Of a stretch of DNA of 64,000 nt, positions 23,381 through 34,857 are shown piece after piece; position 1 is the first letter of the stretch, and every line of letters begins with the position of its first letter. Position numbers and translations under genes: made by a program. The notes beneath the pieces are model-generated. The model was not told where the DNA came from, did no database searches, and worked only from the letters and a program-made list of their open reading frames with translations. The stretch lies in the NCBI GenBank assembly GCA_015698045.1, contig BLAL01000180.1:248001-312000 (forward strand). Reading direction: 5' to 3'. The DNA is from Rhizophagus clarus. Taxonomy: Eukaryota > Glomeromycota > Glomeromycetes > Glomerales > Glomeraceae.

Positions 23381-25583
23381 AGGGCTCTGATCAGTTTTGG
23401 TAATTACTGAACTGTACCGATCGGTTTTGGTATCGGAGCAGTTTCAGTTTTTACAGTTTACCAAACTGAAACTTTCGGTAAATTTACCGATTGATTTCAG
23501 TAACTGCAGTTTCAGTACTGGTTTTGCGATTTACCAAACCGAATTACTGAATCGATTTAACTAAATAATATAATAAAAAAACGTTGTAAAACGTTTTTTA
23601 TTAGTTATTTTGATAAAACAAACTGTTTCGCAGCAGTGTTTTGTCACTTTAATTAAGAAACGTTGTGAAACGTTTTTATTCGTTAATCTAATAAAAAAAT
23701 AACTATTCGCAACTTTTTTCTTGTCATTTTAACAAACAACGTTGCGAAACGTTAATTGGATAAAAAAACGTTTTGCAATATTTTTTTTTTGTCATTTTAA
23801 TAAAAACGTTGTGAAACATTTTTATGAGTTAATTTTAATAAAAAAAAACGTTTCGCAACGTTTTTTTGTCACTTTAATAAAAACATTGCGCAACGTTTTT
23901 ATTAGCTAATTTTAATAAAAAAAACGTTTCACAACATTTTTTTTGTTGCTTTAATTAAAAAACGTTGCGAAATGTTTTTTATCAATTAATTTAATAAAAA
24001 AATACGTTGCGAAACATTTGAGTTAATTTTAATAAAAAAAACATTTCACTACGTTTTTTTTGTTGCTTTAGTTAAAAAACGTTGCGAAATGTTTTTTATC
24101 AGTTAATTTAATAAAAAAAATGTTTCGCTACATTTTTTTTGTCTCTATAATAAAAACGTTGTGAAACGTTTTTATGAGCTAATTTTAATAAAAAAAATGT
24201 TTCGCAACGTTTTTTTTTGTCACTTTAATAAAAACGTTGCAAAACATTTTTATAAGTTAATTTTAATAAAAAAAACGTTTCACAACATTTTTTTTGTCAC
24301 TTTAATAAAAACGTTGTGCAACATTTTTATTAGCTAATTTTAATAAAAAAACGTTTTGCAACATTTTTTTTTGTTGCTTTAATTAAAAAACGTTATGAAA
24401 CGTTTTTTAACAGTTAGTTTAATAAAAAAAAATGTTTCGCTACGTTTTTTTTGTTGCTTTAGTTAAAAAATGTTGCGAAACGTTTTTTATCAGTTAATTT
24501 AATAAAAAAAACGTTTCGCTACATTTTTTTTTTGTCTCTATAATAAAAATGTTGCAAAACGTTTTTATGAGCTAATTTTAATAAAAAAACGTTTCGCAAC
24601 GTTTTTTTTGTCATTTTAATAAAAACGTTGTGAAACGTTTTTATGAGTTAATTTTAATAAAAAAAATATTTCACAACATTTTTTTTGTTGCTTTAATTAA
24701 AAAACGTTGCAAAACGTTTTTTAACAGTTAGTTTAATAAAAAAAACATTTCGCTACATTTTTTTTTGTTGCTTTAGTTAAAAAATGTTGCGAAACGTTTT
24801 TTATCAGTTAACTTAATAAAAAAATATTTCACTACATTTTTTTTTATCTCTATAATAAAAATGTTGCGAAACATTTTTATGAGCTAATTTTAATAAAAAA
24901 ACGTTTTGCAACATTTTTTTTGTTGCTTTAATTAAAAAACGTTGCGAAACATTTTTTAACAATTAGTTTAATAAAAAAAACGTTTCGCAACAGTTTTTTT
25001 TGTTGCTTTAGTTAAAAAACGTTGCGAAACGTTTTTTATCAGTTAATTTAATAAAAAAAACATTTCGCAACGTTTTTTTTGTAGCTTTAATAGAAAATGT
25101 TGCGAAACATTTTTGTTAGTTAATTTTAATAAAAAAACATTGCGCAACATTTTTTTTGTCACTTTAATAAAAACGTTGCGAAATGTTTTATGAGTTAATT
25201 TAATAAAAAAAAACGTTTTGCAACGTTTTTTTTTCATTTTAATTAAAAACGTTGTGAAACGTTTTTTATTAGTTAATTTAATAAAAAAAAATGATTCGCA
25301 ACTTTATTTTTTAATACTTTAAATAAAAAATGTTGCGAACTGTTTTTATAAATGATTTGATTTGGTAAAAAAAATACCAAAATAGTTTCACGATGTTTTT
25401 TTTACTAAAAATGGTTTTTAATATCGGTAAATCAGTTCAGTTTTTGGTAATTATCGATCGGTTTCGATAATCATCAATACCAATACTGGTCGGTTTTGGT
25501 AATCATCAATACCAATACCGATCAATTCAGTTCAGTATCGGTTTTTGCAAAAACCGAACCGAACTGAATCGATCGAAGCCCTA
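23381..25583. mobile_element. Non-autonomous hAT-type element inside LINE copy 1, 2203 bp
   Basis: The ends TAGGGCTCTGATC and GATCGAAGCCCTA form inverted repeats with the TAGGG start typical of hAT, and an 8-bp target duplication GGAATGAG lies on both sides (23373-23380 and 25584-25591). Subterminal words such as GATCGGTTTTGGTA and its complements repeat at both ends. There is no coding sequence. The interior is a palindromic satellite (23577-25340). Copy 2 of the LINE lacks the element at the matching place near 38030. Confidence 0.93.
23577..25340. repeat. Palindromic CpG-bearing satellite (AACGTTGCGAAACGTT / complement)
   Basis: Alternating inverted motifs AACGTTGCGAAACGTT and AACGTTTCGCAACGTT are spaced by TTTAATAAAAAAA and TTGCTTTAATTAA or TCACTTTAATAAA linkers, with an inverted pair every ~90-100 bp. 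Many CG dinucleotides are changed to TG or CA. Long hairpins are possible on either strand. ORFs here (for example 25043-25237) are artefacts. Confidence 0.92.
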
Positions 25584-27976
25584 GGAATGAGTTATAGCGC
25601 TTTTGGTGTTGTTAATGTATACAGGATTTTTTCCTTTAGAGTTGTTTTTATTCTGATTTTAGGCATTGTTTCTGTTGTAAGGGTTGGTTGGGGGTTGCAT
25701 TGGATTTAACTACTTGAGCATATGATCTGTTTTTGTTTTGAGCAGTTAATTTAGTCTTTTTTTTCCGTGCAGCCTTAACTGTGTTGTTACGTTTGTTTGG
25801 ATATTTTTTGATATTGCAACCAGCGTATAAATGGTCTGGGTTACCACAATTATTATAAATATTACGTTTGATGGTAGGATCTGATATAAATAAGAGTTTA
25901 TCTATTTTGCCCTGTTTAATACTGAATTTTTTCTTCATCGCAATTTCTTTGTCTTCTTCATTTTTGAAATTAACATAAGCGTAAGTGAAAGGTTTGTAAT
26001 GAAATGGGTTTCTTGATATGAAGCAAGTCATCGTATTCATCTCATCTAAAATTGGTCTTAAGTTGATAGCTGTCATTCTTATGGGTAAGCCTGATAGACG
26101 TAGACTATGTTGTTTGCGTTGATCTCTTTGTTCTTCTGATAAGAGGATGGGCGTCACTCTGATATATTCTTTGCCGATAAAGTGCGACCATTTATGGTAA
26201 AAGCGTTGAACTGAGTTCACATCTTTATATATAATGTAAGCTTGTTGGTATTGCCCATGGGCTCGTGTATTAATTTTAACAATCTCTCCAAGGAGACTGA
26301 AGGAGTTCTGAATTGTTTTCTTTTCAGTATAAAGTGGGATGTCAAATACTTGGATTGTACGTTCTTTTTTATTATCAATTTCTTCTTTATTTTTCTGCAG
26401 TTTTTCTTTCATCACAAATTTGAATTGGAAGGCAGTATTTTTTTCCATGATATTACTATCTTGGTCTTCTTCGTTAATTTTAGTATGGAATCTTCCTTGC
26501 AGGACTTTATTATAGCTATCTTCGTTGCTAAAAATAGCCTTTATAATATTAATAAGCTTATTTTTACCATTTTTTTAACGTATAGATTGGTGGACAGGTT
26601 TAGCGTATTCAAAACCTGGGTAGTGTTGTAGTAGTTTCAGCACTTCGTATGCTTTATCAGTCTTCCTCACATGTGAGAGGTTGTTGCTTTCGGTGTAGAC
26701 AGTAAACAATTTGGGAATAAGGATAAAACTATCATTATCGTCAGAAAGAGTAATAACTTCAGGTTGATCAACAGGTTTATTGTTAACTTGTTGAGAGGCT
26801 AGTTTTGGATCTACATCCATTTTCAGATCAGATAGTTGTTGATCAATATTCTGGATTTGGCTTTTTTTAAATAACCCGTTTGAACAAGTTTGTTGATCCT
26901 CTTGATTTGGTGGATCGGTCACCATGGCATCCTCATTTAAGTCAGAGGTGTAGCAAGTGAACGTGGTTTGTTTCTTAACAGAATTAATAACTTGTTAAGA
27001 AGTAATACGATCTAGGCGCAGTTTGAAACTGGATGATTTACACCGTTCTCAAGTGGACCATCTTTTTTTTAGCAAAGAGGTCACCAGCGAGAGAACGTTT
27101 AGATTTTAAGTTGGAAGTAAGAGCTATTTCTTTAGCGATAGCTTGCTTTTCTGCCAGAGTAGTTTTAGCTTTTGAGGCCATGATTTCTTTCTTAACAGTG
27201 ATAGAGGGACCTCCAGCAGAGGCATCTTGGTCAGTTAGCTGAAAAGAAGTATTGGAAGCAATACTTGAAGCTGAAATAGAGACGATGGATTTCTCAACAG
27301 GTACAACCACCTGGGGTTGGTTTTTAGCAGTTTTATTAGCAAGATGAGTACTTTTTCTATATGATATATTTAAAATAAAAGACTTTTATATATCAGTTTT
27401 TCAAAAATAATTTTTGTAAAAATTATGGTACAGGGATCGATGAGAAAGAGTTTTTATTTAATTTTTTTACTAAATAATAATTAATGTAATAATTAATAAT
27501 ACAAACTTATATTTAATTAGTTGAACCATTAAAACATAAAATTTGGATACGAATAGTTAAATATGCTAGGTCTACAGCACAAAAACTAGGAATAGATTTA
27601 CATAAGACTTATACCCTTTGTTCTTATTTATTGAAATATAAAAATAAAGAAAGTCCTATTAATCAACTATATACAGAGGGAATAGATACTCCCGATTAAA
27701 TAGTGGTCAAGTATGGAATTAGAGTATCATACCTGCAACAACTTGCAATTCACTTATTTTCGATCTGACGTATTATAGATCAAATGTTTCTCACAAACTT
27801 GCTTTTTATGAAAAAGGTACCAAAAAAAATTCACAGAAATTCAGTAATAGTGAATTAAATATTATTATAAATGAAGCATTAGCAGAACGGTCTAAGCTTG
27901 AAAATAATGATAATAAAATTGTACTGGATGTAAATCAAGATGTTCAAAGAACAACTGATAGACATATAATACTAAG

Positions 27977-30282
27977 GGACGTGCCAGAAATCAGCTGATT
28001 TAATAGGAGGGTGGAGAGTTAACTTAAAAATCAGGTTCCTATGATTGGCTATAAATTATATAATATATATAATATATCAGATACTATTATTACTATTTAT
28101 ATATTAAAATAGTTTTTTGCAATTATCTTGCCATCTAATAGCTCAATTTATCTAAACTTTTTTTTATTTTGTAAGGCTTATTAAAAGCTATAAAACAAAA
28201 AAAATATTCATAAAAATTGGATTACTAGATTATGAGTTAATTATATAAATATAATTACATATATTATTATAGATTATAACTAGTTTTAACCGGGGGTGAT
28301 ATAACTCAGGTGATATTACTTGATTGATTTTTATAATTTATTTATTTCGATATAGGTGATTTAACCTGGCAAGTGATATCATCTGATTAATTTTTAATTT
28401 TTAAATTGTTTATTTTTTTTCTAGATTTTCCAATTTTGAGGTATGTTTTTTTTTGTTCTTTTGTTTTCACTTTTCTTTCTAGTTATTTCTAATTTCTTTT
28501 TCTTTTCTTTTTAAGCCTTTTAAGCTCTTTTAATTTTATGTCAAAGGTATGTTGTTTTTTGTTGTTCTTTTGTTTTCATTTTTCTTTCTATTTATTATTT
28601 TTCCTTTCTTTTTAGGTCTTTAATCTCTTCCAGGTTTACATTAAATGATGGTATTTTATTTCTTTTTTTTTTCCTCCTTTTGTTTTTTTTTAGGGTCTTA
28701 GTTTTTCGAACAAGGTAAGGCATTTTTTTCTTATCTTTTTTTTCAATTTCGTTTTCATATTTCATTTTTACTAACTATTTTTTCTTCTTTTTATGGTTTA
28801 TCTTTCATTAAATTATTCCCCTTTTCTTTTTGTTTTCATTCACTTTCTTCTTTTTCATTATCGCTTCTTTTTCCTTTTATTCTTATAATCGTTTCATCCT
28901 CATCACCATTTTATCCATTTTATCCATCCTTATCATCAATTATTGTTTCATCCATCCACATCACCAATTATCATTTCATCTTCATCATTAATTATCATTT
29001 CATCTTCATCATCGATTTCATTTTATCCTTATCATTTCGCCTCCTTTTGTTTTTTTTAGGTCTTAGTTTTGCGAACAAACTATGGCATTTTTTCTTATCT
29101 TTTTTCAATTTTGTTTTCATATTTCATTTTTACTAACTATTTTTCTTGTTTTTATTCACTTTCTTCTTTTTCATTATCGCTCCTTTTTTTTCATTCTCAT
29201 GATCGTTTCATCCTCATTACCATTTTGTCCTTATCGTTGTTTCATCCTTATCAATCATCATTTTGTCTTCATCATCAATTATCGTTTCGTCTTTATCACC
29301 AATTATCGTTTTGTCTTCATCATCAATTATCATTTCGTTCTCACATCAATTATCATTTCATCCTCATTATTTCATTCTTATCATTGTTTTGTTTTTATCA
29401 TCGTTTATTTTGTCATCTTTTCATTTCTCCTTCTCATCATCATTTCATTTTTTCATTCCTTTCTTATCATCTCTTTGTTTATCATCATCCTTTCATTTTG
29501 TTCATCTACCTTTTAACATCCTTTCATTTTTTTGTCCCCTTCTTGTCATCTTTTCTTTTTTTTTGCCCTTCCCATTATCTTTTTATTTTTATTTTTATTT
29601 TTATCCCCTTTCATTTTATCTCTATTCCTTTTGTTTTCAATCTTGTTCCTTTTATTTCGCATTTTTTGCCTCTTCTTTTCATTATCTTTCTTTTTTTTAC
29701 TATATCTTTTGTCTTCTATCATTTTCGTTATCTTTAATTATTTGTTTCTAATATTATTTCCATTATTTCTCTCTCTTATGATCATAATTATTAGGCTTCT
29801 CTTTTTTGTATCATTATTATCATTACTAGTTATGTTAAAGATAAATAATTGTAAAAAATATTAACTTTGATAAACAGGATTTTAAAGAAATAAAGTTATA
29901 GTTTAATATAATAAATTTTGTTATTTTTTTTATACAGAAAATTATTGCCAAATTAGCGATACATTGACTGGACAATAATCTTACGATCATTAAATTTTTA
30001 TGTACACAATATTGAAATTTACAATAAATTTTAGCCAATTAAATTTTAAAATTAATTAATAAAGATTTGTGTACTATTAAATTTATTAAAAATTTTTTAT
30101 ACATGTGAAATCACCTGATTTTGATAAATTATTTATAGGTGAAATCACCTAGGTGATTTCACCCGTGGAGCAAATTAGCAAGATTCATTATTATATATTT
30201 TTTTAATCAATCAAAATGTGATCAGGTGAGGGGTGGGGGTAAGGGTTACTAATTGAAGGAAATCAGCTGATTTCTGGCACGC
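27977..30282. mobile_element. Non-autonomous element with palindromic inverted ends, 2.3 kb
   Basis: A 22-bp perfect inverted repeat lies at 27980-28001 and 30260-30281. It begins CGTGCCAG and contains the 14-bp palindrome AAATCAGCTGATTT. Possible target duplications are TACTAAG (27970-27976) and TTCTAAG (30283-30289), differing by one base. Removing the insert rejoins the outer hAT transposase tail. Inside, GGTGATATCA / GGTGATTTCACC words occur near each end, and 28430-29860 is pyrimidine-rich. No transposase. The superfamily is not determined. Confidence 0.8.
28430..29860 (+). repeat. Pyrimidine-rich tract with splice-like junctions and ATCATTTC microsatellite
   Basis: The plus strand is nearly pure T/C, with TTATCATTTCATCCTCATC-type words at 28900-29500. 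An internal direct repeat is visible: TTTTAGGGTCTTAGTTTTTC at about 28690 recurs as TTTTAGGTCTTAGTTTTGCG at about 29055, with about 130 similar bases following. Short segments bounded by TTTTTAG and GTATG / GTAAGG resemble micro-exons. Overlapping long ORFs in 29069-29864 reflect composition only. Confidence 0.7.
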
Positions 30283-30499
30283 TTCTAAGTTATAGGGTAA
30301 TGGTGTAGATCAAAAATACATTAGAACTGTCAAGCCCAAAAATTTTAAATGGATTAGAAAATATTAAAGAATTTCTGGAAGAGAAAGGTAAAGAAGCTAA
30401 TGATAATATGGATGGAAATAATCAAACTTATAATGAAATAATGGGAAGAGGCATATTAAATTATAATGTTAATGATTTAGCGAAAGAATTTGAGGATTA

Positions 30500-30835
30500 A
30501 TAATTAATAATAATAATAGTAATAGTATAATAATAGTAATAATAATAAACATTTGTTAATAATAATTACATTTAATAATTAATTAGTAATATAATAAAAT
30601 TCATATATTTTTTTTCATTTAATAATTAATACAAATATATTTATTATATAATTTATATTATAGTTTATTAGTAAATTTAGTTTTAGCAATTTTGACATGT
30701 CAAAACTATTTTGGTAGTTTTGTATAATTTTGGCAGTTTTGACAGTTTGAAACTATTTTGGCATATCGGCATTTTGACATATTTTTAATTTTGACATTTT
30801 GATATTAGCCTATTGAGTTTTGGCAGGCAACTTTA
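30500..30835. other. Outer hAT right end
   Basis: Begins at the transposase stop (TAA 30498-30500). ATAATAATAGTAATA microsatellite at 30504-30550, then A+T-rich DNA. From about 30690 come subterminal words GGCAGTTTTGACAGTTTG and TTTTGACATATTTT, then the terminal repeat ending at 30835. Confidence 0.7.
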
Positions 30836-31016
30836 AGTTTTATATAAATATTTTTAATAAAAAATTTTTTTTTAAAATATTTTAAGATTTGTATAAAAAA
30901 TAAATTTTTTTTGAATTTTCTAAGATTCATATAGAAAATAAAGATTTTTTTTGAGATTTTATAAGAGTTTATATAAAATATTTTTAATAGAGAATTTTTT
31001 TAGATTTTGTAATATT
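30836..31016. repeat. A+T-rich satellite, right-hand remainder
   Basis: Continues the satellite of 8380-8774 (ATTTTTAATAAAAAATTTTT, AGATTCATATAGAAAATAAA). It is the other side of the outer hAT insertion site. Confidence 0.8.
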
Positions 31017-31369
31017 ACTAAAAAAATTAGGTATCTGAAAGTTTAAGACAAATTTTAATACAAATTTAAAAGATTACTATATATATAAAATGAAAAATTA
31101 CAATTAATGATGGTAGTTTTTCAATTTATCTATTATTAACCAATCAAAATTCAGTCTGATCTTTATTGCATATGATCTGATCCTAACATGCATATAAATA
31201 ACCAAACATAATAAACCCTTCATAATACTAATTTTTTGTATTTGTGTATTTTACTATAATTATTACCAACTTTGTATATTTATATTTTACTATTTATTTA
31301 TTAATAATCACTGGTCATGTCATAAAAAAAAGAGTGAGATTTTTTTTAATAAAATTTGTAAAAAAAAGT
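31017..31369. other. A+T-rich spacer
   Basis: No gene or clear repeat seen. Confidence 0.5.
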
Positions 31370-32715
31370 TTGTGATATAGTATCCTCATTAAATATATAG
31401 TACATGTATATAATTAAAGTTGGTTAAAAAATTAACTCAATTTGATTAAATCTGCCAATTAATAATTAATAATTCTGGCTAAATTTTTCTTAATTCTGGT
31501 CAAATTTGTAATGCCAGCCTAAATTACGTTAAAATCAAAATTTTTAGGTCAAAGGTAACACCATATTTATGCAATGTAACACTTTTTCTAACAATAATAA
31601 ACATGTTTATTCAAGACTTGAAAAATATTTTTAAACTTTTTAAAAGTTAAAAATTTCACTTTATTTAGTTACATCTGGCCAAAGAAGGTAGTCAATTATA
31701 TGATTATTTTGATATAGCAAACTAATAAAATATTAAAAAAATTTTTTAACTTCTTTCTTTTACTTATTTTTTTTAAATATTATATAAATATCTTTTATTT
31801 TAACGCTACTTTAAATATAAAAAAATATTTTACTTATCTATAATGTATTATCTTTATTTATAATTTAATAAAGTAAATAAACCTAATAACTAATAAGAAT
31901 TTTTTTTATAAATAAATAATTTATATTTTATTTTCATATTTAATGAATTAAAATTTAAAAATTTTGAAGCTTTTTTCTAATAAGTTGTAAAAATTTATAT
32001 GATTATTATAATACTAGGATTTAAGCATTAAAGATTTATTTAATTTAAATAAATAAAAAAACATTATATTTAACTAGATTTTTGACCAAAAATCTACCTA
32101 TAACATCCAAATAGACCTAATAGTATTGTTTTAATAGATAAAAAGATTTTTTATTAGTGTTTTAATTAAAAAATTTTAACAAAATTTACAAATAACAAAA
32201 AATCTGACATAATAATCACCCTTTTAAACTTAACAAAAATTGTTTATTTTGTCAAATCATAGCTAGAAATAAAATAATTACTAGTTAAAAAAGGCTTTGC
32301 TAAAGGTTTTATTGAAATCAAAAATTTTTTTTTTATTATAAAAATTGACTTTTCGCAGTTTATACAAAAACTACTTAAATAACTGCCTTTTTTAACTTAG
32401 TAAATCTTTTTTTTCTCATAAAATTACATATATTTTTGTTATTTAAATTGTATTTCACATCTACTTTTAAGTTACATCTGAAGGAAAACTTCATTTTTAA
32501 GATGAACTTTCTTGTAAATACAAAAAAAAAAAATATTATTAAAGAAAAAATGATGATAAAAACTTATAATATATATGAGAACTATTAATTTACTTAATTT
32601 GTATAAGCATTATTGTATTAAAAAAATTCTTTTTTAGCTATATGATGAAATATTTACAAAATTATTTTAATTAATGATCAACAAGTGATCTGATATGACC
32701 ACTAACCACTAAATA
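31370..32715. repeat. Dispersed repeat, ~1.35 kb, copy 1
   Basis: Direct-orientation homologue of 54270-55660. Shared landmarks are AGGTCAAAGGTAACA with AATAAACATGTTTATT (31547-31610), ATAAAATTACATATATTTTTG (32420) and TTTTAATTAATGATCAACA (32664). No coding frame. An old repeat of unknown class. Confidence 0.75.
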
Positions 32716-32939
32716 TTAATAACTTTATTAGTTATATTATACTAATATATTATTATGATAAATATGATTTGGTTTTATAATTATATTAATATATATTTTT
32801 AAATAGACTAAAAAAAAAAAAAAATTATTATAATAAATGTTTTTATTTTAAATATTTATTAATATAAATAATGACACTATATATTTTATTTGTAATTTTA
32901 ATAAATATTATATGCTATAATAAATTTTATTATTCATTA

Positions 32940-33065
32940 TACTATGATTCTACAAAAATTGATCATTCAACCATTAATTGATCATAATTAACCATAATTT
33001 TTACCATAATTTGGCTATAATTTGACCATAATTTGACCATAATTTAACTATTAATTGGCCATTAA
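32940..33065. repeat. Short tandem repeat of ~11 bp (CCATAATTTGA)
   Basis: The words AACCATAATTTTTA, CCATAATTTGGCTA and two adjacent TTTGACCATAA copies form a brief array in A+T-rich DNA. Confidence 0.65.
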
Positions 33066-33340
33066 TCAAAGAAAAAAAAATAAATAATTAATAATTAAAA
33101 AATAAATATCAAAAAACATTTACCCTATTTTTCTTTACCTTAATTCCAAAAATCCAGTCATATTTTTTATTTGGTAATATTACAAAAAAGAAAATAATAA
33201 AAAAAATTTCTAGATCAGATATTCAGATTATTTGATTAAATTGGTAAATCATATGATTTTATCTTTATACTGAATAATTTGTTATAGTATTAATAAATTT
33301 TTTATAATGAAGATCCAATTGATCCAAATACTTACTTCAT
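33060..33340 (-). repeat. Degraded relic of an element X array unit and its flank
   Basis: TACCTTAATTCCAAAAATCC, CAGTCATATTTTTTATTTG and TTACAAAAAAGAAAA match one unit of the X array (minus orientation). It is followed by GATCAGATATTCAGATTAT, which matches the complement of 50290-50330 in X. This is an older copy or fragment outside the annotated X element. Confidence 0.7.
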
Positions 33341-34495
33341 TATATCAAGGGATGACTGTAAATATTTTTATTTAAAAATTTAAAATGTACATTTTTTATT
33401 TTTTTTATTAATTATATTATATATTTTACAAATTTTTTTTTAATTAAGATGTAAGTTTATATAGCATTATTATAAAAAAAAAGTTGCGTAGAGTTAATAA
33501 TAAATGCATGTTGATCATTTGTGAGTTATATTAATATTATTTAGAATTCTATTAAAATGTTTTAAACTTTAATATAATTAGAAAGAAGATTTAGTATAGT
33601 TCTATAATTGTTAAAAGTAAAAGACTCTTAAGATAGTTTATTAAAGTAAAGGTAGAACTGTTTTCTTTTTTTTTTTTATTGAAGAGTTCAGATGTTAAAG
33701 AACTATTGTACTGCTTGATTATCAAGTAAATATTGCCAAATATTACCATCAAAGTAGGTTAAGGTAAAGGAAAAAAGGCAAATTTTGATCTGTAATATTT
33801 GATATTTTTGCTACTTCTTTATTATTATTGATATAATATCATCTTAGACTTTAAATTTAGCTATAATTTTTTTCTGAATCTGTCTTATAGATATATTATA
33901 TACAAAAATATCTCTCATATGATGTTTTTTATCATTAGGAATTTTATTATTTATGTATATTTTTTTATAGACTTCAATAGAATTTTATTGGTATTTTTTA
34001 TTTTAGTATTACTATTAGATAATTACATTTTTTTATAGTGTGACTTATTTGAATTATTCTATTTATTGGCATTAATTACCGATTTTTTAGAAAATTTAGG
34101 TTGATTAATATCTATATTTAGGGTTGTGTAGTTGTTAGCAGTAATGATAGGTATTTTTGCTATGACTATGTTAATGAAAATCCTATCTTCTCTAACTTAT
34201 ATAATATATCTAATAATGTTGCTTTTTGCAATGTATTCTTAAAATGCAAAGAAAGTTTTTAATAAATAAATAGGTTATTATTTATAATAGCCTTAAAAGC
34301 TCTTTTATCAGTATTTATTATTAAAAACAGCAGCATATTAAATATACTAATTTTTTAAAAAAAGGTTTTGTATTTAAGAAGATTCTCTTCTTTGCCAAAA
34401 GAAGTGATTAATCTTATTTGTTCTTTAAGTGAAGAAGATATTATATCTTGAAAATTTTAAAAATAATATAACCTATTAATGTAATTTTATTTTAT
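33341..34495. other. A+T-rich intergenic DNA
   Basis: I see no gene. A possible short direct repeat TTTTATTTTA at 34485-34494 also lies just right of element X (52817-52826). Confidence 0.5.
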
Positions 34496-34857
34496 CATAT
34501 CGGCGGATTTATTTCATCATCCAAATATATTAAATTTTGTTATACAATGTATTATAAAAGTTAAAGATATGCAATATAATAATCCAAAAAAAGTGCATAC
34601 AATTTTAAAAAATGCAATTTAGGACGATTTTAATTTTGGCCAGAATTAACATAATTTTGGCTAGATTAAACATAATTTTGGCTAGATTTAATATACCGTA
34701 ACTGGTAATATGATAGTAATGATATTTAGTCAAACAAAAAAGAAAAAAACTTTAACATTACAATCTATAAAATCTATAATTACAAAGACAATTTCACATT
34801 TAATAATTTGTTGAATAATAATTAATATCACTATAAAAGAAAATTGTATGAAAGAAA

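Larger units (their letters stand above)
22775..27366 (-). pseudogene. LINE copy 1 ORF1 (RRM-like, CCHC knuckle), broken and interrupted
   Basis: Collinear with ORF1 of copy 2. The start codon position is degraded. The segments are 27310-27038, 26925-26575 and 26448-25648, then the C-terminal part 23380-22775 beyond the inserted element. It has two RRM-like regions (VFDIPLYTEKK...; LRLSGLPIRMT...) and the CCHC-type knuckle NNCGNPDHLYAGC near 25850. The C-terminal part ends in an acidic stretch and SNIDA. ORF1 proteins bind the LINE RNA. Several frameshifts and stops. The insertion at 23381-25583 splits the gene. Confidence 0.88.
16858..27470 (-). mobile_element. LINE copy 1 (APE/RT/RNase H non-LTR element), reverse orientation
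   Basis: A perfect 15-bp target duplication TAAATAATAATTAAT flanks it (16843-16857 and 27471-27485). The 3' end on the minus strand has a (TTTTTA)n-type tail at 16858-16889, and the 5' end is near 27470. It holds ORF1 (about 27366-22775) and ORF2 (22736-17268), both degraded, and a 2.2-kb insertion at 23381-25583. It is collinear and clearly homologous with LINE copy 2 on the plus strand. It sits in the outer hAT transposase gene, so it is younger than that element. Confidence 0.95.
10498..30500 (+). pseudogene. Outer hAT transposase, split into four pieces and degraded
   Basis: The start is ATG 10498. Piece 1 (10498-10848) has a BED-type zinc finger (ICNYCKKNFSR, then GHI...HYPNAPP) and the block RINRVLLKFF, collinear with RINRALAKFF of the inner copy. 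Piece 2 (15605-16842) resumes at VELPLFIDFINELN and runs through DGWLSSNHQSIWNF, a conserved AIISDNSSNVQ block and FFLNPLFQG. Piece 3 (27486-27969) starts LKHKIWIRIVKYAR and ends with the region before the acidic tail. About 45 residues of the hAT dimerisation domain appear to be missing. Piece 4 (30290-30500) is the acidic C-terminus, ending KEFED. Many stops and frameshifts. Each gap is one of the three later mobile elements. Confidence 0.85.
8783..30835. mobile_element. Outer, old hAT transposon interrupted by three later insertions
   Basis: The left end AAAGTTGCCTGCTGAAAC and right end GTTTTGGCAGGCAACTTTA form inverted ends. They are flanked by AATTTTAT (8775-8782) and AGTTTTAT (30836-30843), a 7-of-8 match to an 8-bp target duplication as expected for hAT. 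Subterminal words GCCAAAAT and GTCAAAACT look like decayed forms of the GCCGAAAC words of the inner hAT. Transposase fragments occur in order at 10498-10848, 15605-16842, 27486-27969 and 30290-30500. The insertions are 10849-15604, 16858-27470 and 27977-30282. Confidence 0.85.

Noticed and set aside
29069-29864. Long overlapping ORFs rich in F, S, L and I (also 7701-8123, 34858-35503 and 47924-48864)
   Set aside because: Pyrimidine-rich tracts lack stop codons by composition. Several frames are open at once and none shows domains.
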